Source: Palaemon carinicauda (Eukaryota; Arthropoda; Malacostraca; Decapoda; Palaemonidae). From it: a stretch of 64,000 bases of DNA. A program made the translations under genes and the position numbers. The DNA lies in contig NC_090725.1 of the NCBI RefSeq assembly GCF_036898095.1, positions 200,400,039 to 200,464,038 of the forward strand, read 5' to 3'. Positions 22,807-32,929 of the stretch are shown here, piece by piece (within the stretch, counting starts at the first letter, position 1; each line of letters opens with the position of its first letter). Below the pieces are notes generated by a model, which worked only from the letters and a program-made list of their open reading frames with translations, searched no databases and had not been told where the DNA came from.

Positions 22807-23777
22807 CCGTGAAGAAAAGGTTCGGGATATCGAAGAAGAGTCTCGACTTCCTCGAGGAATACAAGACAGAATCCACACGACGGCAATACGAATCATCCTG
22901 GAGAAAATGGGTCTCATTCGTCAAGGCAAAAAATCCTACGGAAATCACCATCGATTTTTGCATGTCCTTCTTCATTCACCTTCATGGACAAGGCTTGGCA
23001 GCCAACACGATTTCTACTTGCAAATCGGCCTTGACTAGACCACTAATGTACGCCTTCCAGATTGATCTGTCCAGCGACATCTTCAATAAACTGCCGAAGG
23101 CATGCGCTCGTCTACGCCCAGCACCCCCACCAAAACCGATCTCCTGGTCCCTGGACAAGGTGCTCCATTTTGCCTCCAACTTGGACAATGATTCGTGCCC
23201 TCTCAAGGATCTGACTCAAAAAGTTATTTTTCTTTTTGCTCTTGCCTCAGGAGCCCGAGTCAGCGAAATAGTGGCATTATCAAGGGACGAGGGTCACATT
23301 CTGTTTACAGATTCAGGAGACCTTACCCTCATCCCGGATCCGACGTTTCTCGCCAAAAACGAACTACCCACCAAAAGATGGGGCCCTTGGAGAATCTGCC
23401 CCCTGAAAGAAGATGCCTCTCTATGTCCAGTAGAGAGCCTCAAGGTCTATCTTCGTAGAACTTCTAACTTTGGTGGAGGCCAACTCTTCAAAGGAGAAAC
23501 ATCGGGCAGTGACCTGTCACTGAAACAACTACGAGCGAAAATCACCTACTTCATTCGCAGAGCGGATCCTGACAGTACACCCGCAGGTCACGATCCTAGA
23601 AAAGTTGCATCGTCTCTGAACTTCTTTCAGAGTATGGATTTTGAAAGCCTTAAGAGTTTCACAGGCTGGAAATCCTCACGTGTTTTCTTCAAACATTATG
23701 CGAAACAAGTGCATGAAGTCAAACATTTTGTGGTAGCCGCAGGTAGTGTTATGAAACCTGCACCTAACTCTGCATAG
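22302..23777 (+). CDS. DIRS B tyrosine recombinase, open frame
   Basis: A 491-codon open frame for the integrating recombinase. The N-terminal ~170 residues overlap RT/RNase H. The SAM-like core-binding part follows (TRRQYESSWRKWVSFVKAKN, about residues 190-210). The catalytic domain has ARVSE with the first arginine (~317), GHDPRKVASS with H..R (~429-432), TGWKSS with the tryptophan (~455) and KHYAK with the nucleophilic tyrosine (~465). All R, H, R, W and Y positions expected for a DIRS/phage-integrase-type enzyme are present, unlike in copy A. The real start is uncertain because the frame is open upstream into the overlap. Confidence 0.85.
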   Translation: MAPVCSSPTRIPQPDGGRSISDKPDRVGMVSRRKIILLHLSPSPRTSDRSLRNERQQSTSSICGPIQGPQGRSSGRHVTGLEQVVQDLPVPSHHPSAESPLQTENLQRDSSPSSSQVASDQLVPPSPGATTYADPSPGPSSLPASTEVDCLRFIIESQGPSSHDFLSLAVKKRFGISKKSLDFLEEYKTESTRRQYESSWRKWVSFVKAKNPTEITIDFCMSFFIHLHGQGLAANTISTCKSALTRPLMYAFQIDLSSDIFNKLPKACARLRPAPPPKPISWSLDKVLHFASNLDNDSCPLKDLTQKVIFLFALASGARVSEIVALSRDEGHILFTDSGDLTLIPDPTFLAKNELPTKRWGPWRICPLKEDASLCPVESLKVYLRRTSNFGGGQLFKGETSGSDLSLKQLRAKITYFIRRADPDSTPAGHDPRKVASSLNFFQSMDFESLKSFTGWKSSRVFFKHYAKQVHEVKHFVVAAGSVMKPAPNSA

Positions 23778-24610
23778 AACAGTGAGTTACTTGGGACTCT
23801 AACTCCTCGGGTGCCTATGTTGACCCTCGTGTGATACGTAGTGATTTCAAAGACACTTAGTGCTTTTTCATATACTGTTCTTATCCCAGGTGAAATGTCA
23901 TAGTCGTCACATGAGTGCCGCATGCCTAGAGCGTGATGTGTTTTCTTTTTAAAAGACTGACGTTCCTCTGGAACGAGTGCCTACTAATAATTTGAAATTT
24001 CCTTTCAGATTCAAGAGCAAGTCTTTCATTACTATGTAAATTATAATTTGTTGTAAATTACTTTTACATACTTATTGCATTTAATTACCATATTCTGCAA
24101 TTGTGAAATAAAATTTCTATTTTATTACTTGTGCGTCTCAATCCGCTCCTACTTATACTATGAAATACATGACTGTCATAGTTTTATTATCCCCTTCCTC
24201 TTATATACGATGAAGATTACTAAGGATTCAATCCTTATTATATACTCACCTCTGCAATGTAATATTCCTACCCGAATACTTACTTACATCATGCCTTCGA
24301 GACCAGACGATTCTCTCTCTTCACATACAGTGCCTAACCACCACTTGTCTGCTTTTGAGAATGTTCCTATATGAATACCAACCATTCAGTCTTGTCTCCG
24401 AGTTCTTCATGTTCTCCCAGCAAGGTGGGTAGCCCTTCCATGACCACTTTGATCTTCAGCATGGTCTGTTGGGACTTCACTGCCAGGGGGGCAGGAAGTT
24501 TTCTTCCCTACGGTTCCTCTATTGAGATTACTATGCTAACCTGTTCAAAGCCCTCGGCACTTACTCTTCAAGGGGAAAATCTACCACGATACATTGATTC
24601 TCTGGTATTC

Positions 24611-24705
24611 TTCCATCAGGACCCCATGGCTTGAGCCCAAAAAACGGATTTTGAGTGAAGCGAAAAATCTATTTTTGGGTGAGATAGCCACGGCGTCCTG
24701 ATGGA
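24611..24705 (+). repeat. Internal complementary region, DIRS B
   Basis: Joined reverse complements of both ends of copy B, with AACGGATTTTGAGTGAAGCG in the right half. The preceding region 23778-24610 is the 3' UTR, with AATAAA at 24107. Confidence 0.92.
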
Positions 24706-24790
24706 CCCTCCCTGCTACTTCGTCCAGTTTTTTTTTTCAGGTCCCACCCTGTCCTGCTGTATCATGGTGATCGGCAAGCAACTGGCTTCA

Positions 24791-25175
24791 GGATGAGGAC
24801 GGACGTGACGTCATTTAGCAATGGCGCCCGTTTGTTTACGTCTCGAGTACCAAAAGTAGCCACGGACGAGATTAGCTGTGGAACGGCTCCCCAGCTATTC
24901 TCCGCCCCTACACATCGAAGTGTTAACTCTATGTGGGGTGCAGATAGCTATGTGGCGCGTTAATACATGCGTCCCCTGTTGATATACGATGTCTTAAAGG
25001 GAAACCTTTAGGATACTCGCTCCAGAAGTTAGAATTCTGTGATAACCTGTGGTTAAATTCTCTGGGAATATCTAGTAGTTATATACCCAAGGAAGCTACC
25101 AGAAAGGAACCTTCCATCAGGACGCCATGGCTATCTCACCCAAAAATAGATTTTTCGCTTCGCTCAAAATCCGTT
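24791..25175 (-). repeat. Right inverted terminal repeat, DIRS B
   Basis: Reverse complement of 16649-16987 plus the terminal extension ending CGCTTCGCTCAAAATCCGTT. Confidence 0.92.
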
Positions 25176-25351
25176 TAATAGACCGTAAGTTCCTGTCCAA
25201 CAAATGAAGATGAGAATCAGCAGCTAAAGACCAGACAGGAGAACAATACTCGAAACAAGGTAGAATGAAATAATTTAAACACTTCTTCAGAATAGATTGA
25301 TCACCAAATATCTTACAAGACTTTCTCAATAAGCCAATCTTTCGTGCAATT

Positions 25352-26007
25352 CACAGATAGTAAGTTGGCCAGGGGACCAGCCACCCGTTGAGATACTACC
25401 ACTAGAGAGTTACAGGATCTTTTGACTGGTTAGACAGTACTACCTTGGATCATTCTCTCTGGTTACGGTTCATTTTATCTTTGCCTACACATAAACCGAA
25501 TAGTCTGGCCTATTATTTACAAATTCTCCTCTGTCCTCATAGACCTGACAACACTGAGATTCCCAAACAATTCTTCTTCACCCAAGGGGTCATTGCACTG
25601 TAATTGTTCAGTGGCCACTTTCCTCTTGCTAAGGGTAGACGAGACTCTTTAGCTATGGTAAGCAGCTCATCTAGGAGAAGGACACTCCAAAATCAAACCA
25701 TTGTTTTCTAGTCTTGGGTAGTGCCATAGCCTCTGTACCAGGGCCTTCCAATGTCTTGGGTTAGAGTTCTCTTGCTTGAGGGTACACTCGGGCGCACTAT
25801 TCTATGTAATTTCTCTTCCTCTTGTTTTGTTAAAGTTTATATAGTTTATATAGGAAATATTTATTTTAATGTTACAATTCTTAAAATATTTTATTTTTCC
25901 TTGTTTCCTTTCCTCAATGGTCTATTTTCCCTGTTGGAGCCCCTGGGCTTATAGCATTCTGCTTTTCCAACTAGGGTTGTAGCTTAGCAAATAATAATAA
26001 TAATAAT
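25352..26007 (+). mobile_element. Short LINE deletion derivative 'G'
   Basis: About 656 bp inserted in plus orientation into the minus-strand LINE 'F', between GCAATT (25346-25351) and GAAGAAGACAC (26008). Its first ~450 bp match the 5' untranslated region of the LINE at 57741-58310. Its last ~150 bp match that LINE's 3' end, including AGGGTTGTAGCTT and the TAA tail. All coding sequence is absent. It is therefore a non-autonomous derivative with both LINE ends, not a tRNA-type SINE. A second, 5'-truncated copy is at 55491-56064. Confidence 0.85.
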
Positions 26008-26154
26008 GAAGAAGACACATATCTAATGTGTTTCTCAAAAGTAAATTTGCTGTTGAGAATCACATCTAAAATTTTAAGTCATACAAAGTTAAAGAAACAT
26101 TATCAATGCTGAGATCCAGATGTTATGGAGCCTCTGTCCTTGACCTACTTACAA

Positions 26155-26511
26155 TCATACTTTGAGTTTGTTAGGATTCAACTTCATACCCCCTAATTTG
26201 CACCATGCACTAATTTTAGCTAGATCTCTATTAAGGGATTCAGGAACCCCAGATATACATTCAGGAGATGGAATTGATGCAAAGAGAATAGCTTCATCTG
26301 CATATGCAACCAGCTTGTTTTCTAGGCCAAACCACATGTCATGTGTATATGAGACGAAAAGTAATGGGACAAGGACATTACACTGTGGAACACCAGATAT
26401 CACATTCCTATACTCACTATGGTGAGCATAAACAACAACGCTTGGAGATCTATTACTTAAAAATTCAATAATAATGCTCAGAAACGACCTACCCAATGCC
26501 AACTTGATCAA
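26155..26511 (-). pseudogene. LINE 'F' reverse transcriptase core fragment
   Basis: The segment encodes SFLSIIIEFLSNRSPSVVV, then VLVPLLFVSYTHDMWFGLEN and AYADEAILFASIP, the RT palm region of an APE-type LINE. The catalytic YADD is changed to YADE. The matching part of the LINE at 57741-61852 lies at 60640-60950. Confidence 0.85.
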
Positions 26512-27268
26512 GATTTGTAAGTCACTTGGTTGAATTATGTTTAATCCGCACGTACTAGATTGTAGAATGTTCGAAGTACATACTTATATTAGGTAGAGAG
26601 ATGTATTAGGATATAATTTTCAGTATCTTTCACAATCTTAAGGATATTGGGTAACCAAGTTAACCACAAAGTTCTGACATATTACAACTCAGGCATTTAT
26701 TTACTTTGATCGAATCACCAGTTTATATTGCATGTTTATTATAAGTACTGTGAGCTTTAATTGATATTTAAAAGTCATTTTGCCATTTAACCTTTCCCCA
26801 TTAATTGCATTTTACCCTCCTTGGTTTACCTTCCCTTGTTGTAAGTGCTTTTTTGGGCTCAGCCATGTCGTCCTGATGAAAGGTTCCTTTAGGTAGCTTT
26901 CTAAGGGATATTTTTGGGTTCAAGCCATGTCGTCCTGATGGAAGGTTCCTTCAGTAGCTTCCTTTGGATATATATGACTACCATAATATTCCCAGAGAAT
27001 TAAACTAAAGGTTTTCACAGAATACTAGCTTCTGGCGTGAGTACCCTAAAGGTTTCCCTTTAGAATATCGTATATCAACAGGGGACGCATGCATTAACAC
27101 GTCACATGGCCATCTGCACCCCACCTAGCGTTTACGCTTCGAGGGCGAAAGGTGGCGAGGTAACTGAGATGCCGTTCCAAAGTTACCCTTCCTTCGTTAC
27201 TGTTACGGTACTCGCAACGTAAACAAACCATCCGCCATACTGTGTGACATCACGTCCTTCCTCATTCC

Positions 27269-29809
27269 GTTCTTGGTAGCTCCCAACATAGTTTGTTTGT
27301 TCCCAGTGATCGACTTTTATCTTGTGCATCCTTCGCCATGTCTCAACCTTCTGCATCGCCTTCTTCTGGAAAGTTGAGTACCAGGTTCTTGTATTGTTTA
27401 AATAAGCTCTGGCCGTAGAGTAACGATTTTTTACGCTAAACTCTTGTGTTTTGTGGCGGAGCTGTGCCTTGCCCGGAGGCGCCATTTTATGGCGCAGCTG
27501 TTCGCTTTGCATGCGTTATTTAGTTAGCCAGAACAGCCTTCCCGGCCTTATAACTAATTAAATATCATTAGTTATATAGTCTTCATTAATAGGAACTAGT
27601 TATATTATGCCGAAGGTATTCTTCGGCGCTCTTAGTTAGCCGACCCCATACTAGACTTTCAGCCTAGCCTAGGCTGCAGCCTAGTGTTCATGTTTACTTC
27701 TGCATGATATAATAAGTGTTCCTAGCGTTATGTTAATGAAGATATAGGCATTTTTAACATATACAAGATTCAGTGTTGCACATATCTTTCGCCTTCTAAG
27801 GATCATACAAGGGACCATGCCTGGTCCATCCATGTCACATCCTCTAACCCAACGTTGGGACCCTTGTATACTTCCTTATCTCCCCTGTTACCTTCGGGTA
27901 ACCTCCCTCTGGGTAGTCTTGCTATATCTTAGCCCCTTACCCGGAAATATTTTCGGGTAGGTTAGGCTAGATCGTTCTTCCCTCTTCCCTACCATAGTTT
28001 ATGGGGGGACTTCGGACAGAACCTCAGAGTACCTATCGTTCATCCCAGTCCACCCTTAGGGAACGCCTTTCCCTTTAGGTATCGACTGAGACTGAAGGTG
28101 GAGGGGCCCTGCCCTTCCCCCTAGACTGCTCTTGGTTGGGACACGTCCCTTCCTCCTGTAGCCTAGCGATACGTCTCCCTAGCCCTCCCTAATCTAGGAG
28201 AAGTTCTCCTGGTTTAGGTTAGGCCTTGGCGGATTCTGTTTTATTATAGTTTAGGACAGTACACCAGTGCTGTTCCTACTCTGAGCTAACCTACCCTAGA
28301 GTTGGAGAGCGCTTCTCTCCTGCCTGGGTAGTATAGCATCTAACAGATTCCCCCACTCCTTGAGAGCTTTAGGGTCTCGACCCCTTCTGCTCCCTCAGAT
28401 CCCTACCCCCACTCTATCCCTTTGTGTCGGCTTGCCTTCACACCCCTGTCCGCTGTCCTACAATTCCCCCTCAGGGAGAATTGTAGGTTAAGCTGTGCTC
28501 TCCTGCTTGGCTGGCCGCTCTGCTACACTTCCCCCTCGTAGTCGAACTATAAGGTAGTGTTGGTAGCTGTCCTGCTGGCGGAAGATCACCCTCCCCCCCC
28601 TTTTGAGTGTCCTCTGATCCTCCCTTGGATTACCATAGGCATCCAGCCGTCTGCCGGCTCCCTGCCGCCGGGTGATAGGCATATCCCCTCCTATCATGAG
28701 TGCACTCCTTCCGGAGGGAAGCCGGTCGGGTATCGGACATTACCCTTCCCCTCTCCCTCCTTATCTTTCTCTCTTCTATCATGGTGCCGGTCCACTGCCG
28801 CCTCCGCCTGCCGGCACTAGCCGCCGGCACACCAGGTGACTTTCCTACTTCATAGGACGTTCCTATCTGAGGATTACCTAAGGCAACAACCTGCCGGCTG
28901 CCGGGGGCCGCCGCCCCTTGCCGCCAGCACCCCAGGTGACCTTCCTACTTCATAGGATGTTCCTATCTGAGGATTACCTAAGGCGACAGCCTGCCGGCTG
29001 CCGGGGGCCGTCGCCCCTTGCCGCCGCTGTCGCCGACTTCTCAGACAACCTTCCATCTTATGTACCCAGCTAGGTTCACCAACTCCGACAGCCTGCCGGC
29101 TGCCGGAGGCCACCGCCCTGCCGGCGACCTGCCGCTGTGCCGGCGGTCGTCCTTATAGGGGTTTCCTACCTCTCTGCTGCTCAGTGTGTAGCCTTACTCT
29201 GAAGTATCAAATAAACGCACCGGTACGTTAATTAATTTTTCAAATTTCTTCCCGCCGGTACGCTCCATTTCCACCCAGTACGCTTATTAATTTTTCACAA
29301 ATCTTCCAACCAGTATGTTTATTCAATACTACCTATCGTACCGGCGGGAAATTATACAAGTACAATTTTTTTTTATTTTCTTAGCTGAAGTAGCAATCGA
29401 GATCTCAACTCGTAGGTCAAGCGGAAGTTGCTCTCTGAACACTACGATACATGTGTTGTCAGATTTCAGTTTCTATAAATAGACGTGCTTTCTCTTCAAC
29501 AGTGACTACTCATGTAGTATAAAATTTGTTCCTACACAAATATTTACCCTTCTGATCTGTCTTCGAGACCGGTACGATCTCTTAATCCAGGTGAGTCTAT
29601 CCTCGTCAGGTTACTTCGAGATGTTCCTCTTGTTCTATTACGACTTATCTGCCAGGGGGGCGGGAAGCCAGGTCATTGTAATGCCACTGGTAGTGACATT
29701 TAACGGAGATGTCACGGTCTCTTCGGTCACCAGACCGCAGGAATGTTAATCGGAGTAGAAGGCACTTGAAATGGGAACAAATCCACGATACATTAATTCT
29801 CTAGTACAC
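27269..29809 (+). other. Internal region of element C
   Basis: No coding region is supported. It holds the conserved ATG mini-exon with GTTGAGTAC, a 100-bp tandem duplication (28823-28922 and 28923-29022) with a decayed third partial unit, and many CTGCCGG words. ORFs around 28488-29113 on both strands are compositional. Confidence 0.7.
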
Positions 29810-29904
29810 TTCCATCAGGACGACATGGCTTGAGCCCAAAAAACGGATTTTGAGCGAAGCGAAAAATCTATTTTTGGGTGAGATGGCCATGTAGTCCTGA
29901 TGGA
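29810..29904 (+). repeat. Internal complementary region, element C
   Basis: Reverse complements of the left and right ends of C joined together; it contains AACGGATTTTGAGCGAAGCG. Confidence 0.9.
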
Positions 29905-30623
29905 CCCACCCAACTGTTCCAGTTCAGCCTGCCAGGCCCCTCCCTGCTGTATTGTATCGCGGAGGCTGGTTGGAAGCTAGAATGGAATGAGAACGGACGT
30001 GACGTCACACAGTATGGTAGACGGTTTGTTTACGTTGCGAGTACCGTAATAGTAACGAAGGAAGGGTAACTTTGGAACGGCTCCTCAGTTACCTCGCCAC
30101 CTTTCCCCCTCGAAGCGTAAACGCTAGGTGGGGTGCAGATGGCCATGTGACGTGTTAATGCATGCGTCCCCTGTTGATATACGATATTCTAAAGGGAAAA
30201 CTTTAAGGAACTCGCGCCAGAAGTTAGAATTCTGTGAAAACCTTTAGTTTAATTCTCTGGGAATATTATGGTAGTCATATATATCCAAAGGAAGCTACTG
30301 AAGAAACCTTCCATCAGGACAACATGGCCATCTCACCCAAAAATAGATTTTTCGCTTCGCTCAAAATCCGTTTTGGCTATAGTGATACTCCCAGAGAATT
30401 GACCACAGGTCTCCAGAATTCTAACTCCTGGCGTGAGTATCCTTAATGTAACTTTTAAGGATATTGCATAATATCAGGGGGCATATTTCTTGATACGACA
30501 CATAGCAATCTTCACCCCAAATAGAGTTTTCGCCTTGAGGGGGAAGAGTGGTGAGTTTGAAGGGGAGACATTATCAAGGTTACCCAGTGGATCCCCTCCC
30601 CATACTACTATGGCGTAACTATT

Positions 30624-32729
30624 CCTTTAAAAGTAGCCATTTAAGCACGGTGTTTCTCCCACTTGCTCTCGGTGTTGTTACTGTTTTCAAGGAATATTAC
30701 CATGCAATCTCCACCATCTTCATCCTCTGGAAAGTTGAGTATTTAATCTTTCCTGTGTATAATTTTTGGCTCCCTTCTCACAGTTAAATTAACATAATTT
30801 AGGTGTGTTGAGCGGAGCACTGCCCTCCCCGGAGGCGGCTATTTTAAGTCCACTGACGTACGCAATCAATGCTTTTTTTAATTAGTAGTACGATGTTCCC
30901 GGTAATTAGCAATAAAGAAGTTCTAGCTATTTAGGCAAAATTATACTAGTGAAGATAAGCTTTACGCATGTAATATTTCCTTTTTATTAATTCGGTCGGA
31001 GATATATATATTTCCTAGAATTACTATTATAATTTGATACGCTTCTCTTTTAGAGAAATGAGGATAAACCGTTCCTTCCAATATTTCCTTTCCCTAATAA
31101 CGTTTCTATCATTGACGATAGGGCCTCTGTGGTACTGGCGTAGCCGAGATCCCGACTCGGGTTAGGTAAACCTAACTCGTTTTAGTTTACTTGTATCGTT
31201 TTATTAATTCAGTCGGAGATAAATATCTCCAACAATTATTAGTATAATTTGATACGCTTCTCTTTTAGAGAAATAAGTTTAATCCCTTCCTACCCCCTGA
31301 GTGCCGCCAGCCCAGGCGACAACCCTATCTTCTGTCATCGCCATCGAGTAGTGTACTCCGGCTTGACTTGGATAGTGTTTTCTGTCGATCTTCTTTGCCG
31401 GTGTGTATCCCGGCTTTGGAATACGACAGTAACTCTGGGTATACTGTCTTGTTGCCGACAACGGTACCGATAGGGAAATAGTCATTCCCCTGCTGGTTAC
31501 ATTGTTGCCGGCATAGGAAGTTCGGCTTCCCTAGTTCACAACCGAAAGTGGGTGGTATAATTGCCGCCACCTCTCTCCCTTGTAGACTAGAAGACATGTC
31601 TTATATCCGGCAATGTCTCAGGCTGGGGAATCGTTATTCCTCTGCCGCCCAAGACGGCGCTGGTATAGGAAACCATGTTTCCTTGACTTACAGCCGAAAG
31701 TAGGAGGCATAATTGCCGCCACCTTTCTCTGTAAAATATAAGACTCTTTCCCTTCACCTTCCTGTGGCCGGTATTCTACAATCACCCGAGCTTGCCGGGC
31801 TGACAGGGTTACCGGCCGGGCTCCTACAAAGGCGGTTAGGCTGCCGCTTCGACCATCTCCCTAACAGAAGCTAAGCTCCGAGAAAGGTTGAGCCGGCCCT
31901 GATGGCTGCCGGTGGGAAACCCATTATACTTTTGAGTATTCTTCAGTCCTCTCTTGGACTGCCATTCACAAACCCTGTAACCGGCAGTACAGCCGGCAAA
32001 AGAAATTGTGGCTGGATGGAAGCTAGAATCAATGTATTTCTCCCCTTCCATTTGAATCCTCATTCTGGAAAGAAGGCAGTAGAGACAGTAGTCCCTGCAC
32101 CCCTAATTATTGTACTAAACTATAGTATTATGATAGTCCTTTCCATTCTTTCTCTCTCTCTCTGTCAGCTAGTGCCTCCAGGTACTAGCCTAACCCGGTA
32201 GCATACCGGCAAAACTACAGTATAAGACAATACAGTAGCCAGTATTCCTGCAGTATAACTATATAGCAGTTGGAAAACTACAGTATATAATGATACAGTA
32301 GTATGAAATTTCCAACATACTCTGTGTATCCTTTCACAGTCCATTGCTGAGACCGTTTTAAAAAATGTTGAGGCGAAGTATTCCTTCAGCATTCTGATGA
32401 ATCCTAGATCATCGGAACACCAGTGATTACCTATTGCTATTAATATTTTACAAGTGGTGGAGTTAGTGTTAGTATCCACTGACTCCAGCTCTACATACGA
32501 GAGTTATTCCACTCTGTAATTTCCCTGATAAGGAAAATAAAAAATATTAATATTGTAGGTCACAGTAAATGCCTGGAGGGGAAACACAGATATGTGTCTT
32601 TTCTACTTCTTTTGTAGTTTACTATCCTAAGCTATGATAAATAATAGTAAAGCATACTATTTATGCATGTGTATATTTATCAGTGAGATAAATTACCCTA
32701 TACTCGTTTCACTCTTTCTTTCCTTACAG
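30624..32729 (+). other. Leader of DIRS E
   Basis: No gene is supported. It contains the E version of the ATG segment (30702-30733) before GTTGAGTA; two copies of a ~78-bp repeat about 213 bp apart (30988-31063 and 31201-31273, ending CTTCTCTTTTAGAGAAAT); and a second pair of ~100-bp repeats (about 31485-31585 and 31627-31727) sharing CATAATTGCCGCCACCTTTC. Confidence 0.6.
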
Positions 32730-32860
32730 GAGGAAGCTAAGGTGAAGTGTGCAGTCCTGTTCTGCAACCACAAAAGTAGGGACTTTTGTGGCCACAAGAT
32801 GTGCAGGTCTCATGCCCACTGCTGCATCGTACCCGGATCCCTGAGGTACTGAGACCTGTA
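32730..32860 (+). pseudogene. Duplicated first gag exon of DIRS E (copy 1)
   Basis: After a TTTCTTTCCTTACAG acceptor, the segment encodes EEAKVKCAVLFCNHKSRDFC then GHKMCRSHAHCC, the Cys/His N-terminus of DIRS gag. It is repeated 200 bp downstream at 32930-33060 together with its acceptor. The frame then runs into a stop. Confidence 0.75.
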
Positions 32861-32929
32861 TTTTAAACATATATTATATCAATGATATAAACAATCTAGT
32901 ACTCATTCAACATTTTTTCTCCTTTACAG

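Larger units (their letters stand above)
16649..25175 (+). mobile_element. DIRS-like retrotransposon, copy B, inserted in LINE 'F'
   Basis: This 8.5-kb element has the same organisation as copy A: ITRs at 16649-16987 and 24791-25175, gag, RT/RNase H, tyrosine recombinase and an ICR at 24611-24705. The LINE flanks allow the empty site to be read: GAGATT on the left joins TAATAGACCG on the right, matching GAAATTGAATAAACCG in the LINE at 57741-61852, so no target bases were duplicated or visibly lost. The left ITR has lost about 20 bp near its start (the CATGGCCTCCTGATGG region of A). Gag and RT/RNase H are broken, but the recombinase frame is open. Confidence 0.93.
16043..26530 (-). mobile_element. 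APE-type LINE 'F', 5'-truncated, interrupted twice
   Basis: On the minus strand a LINE copy runs 26530 to 26008, 25351 to 25176, and 16648 to 16043, ending at the (TTA)n tail (TAA repeat in sense). The three blocks are collinear with the intact LINE at 57741-61852: RT core, then the FILPCFEYCSPVWS region, then the LPGQF...TTQYSRSF C-terminal region and the tail. The gaps are filled exactly by element G (25352-26007) and DIRS copy B (16649-25175). Similarity to the other LINE stops near 26530, so this copy is 5' truncated inside the RT gene. Confidence 0.88.
26912..30372 (+). mobile_element. Non-autonomous DIRS element C (3.5 kb, no ORFs)
   Basis: C has complete ITRs (26912-27268 and 29981-30372) and an ICR (29810-29904) but no gag, RT, RNase H or recombinase sequence. 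Between them are a leader like that of A and B (the ATG segment at 27338-27372, pyrimidine-rich DNA and CTGCCGG-rich DNA) and ~650 bp of other sequence (29160-29810) including the CACGATACATTAATTCT block that precedes the ICR in A and B. The ends are intact and its insertion into E is precise, so it was presumably mobilised in trans. Confidence 0.88.

Noticed and set aside
25352..26007. tRNA-derived SINE
   Set aside because: No A/B box arrangement was seen, and both ends match the LINE itself.
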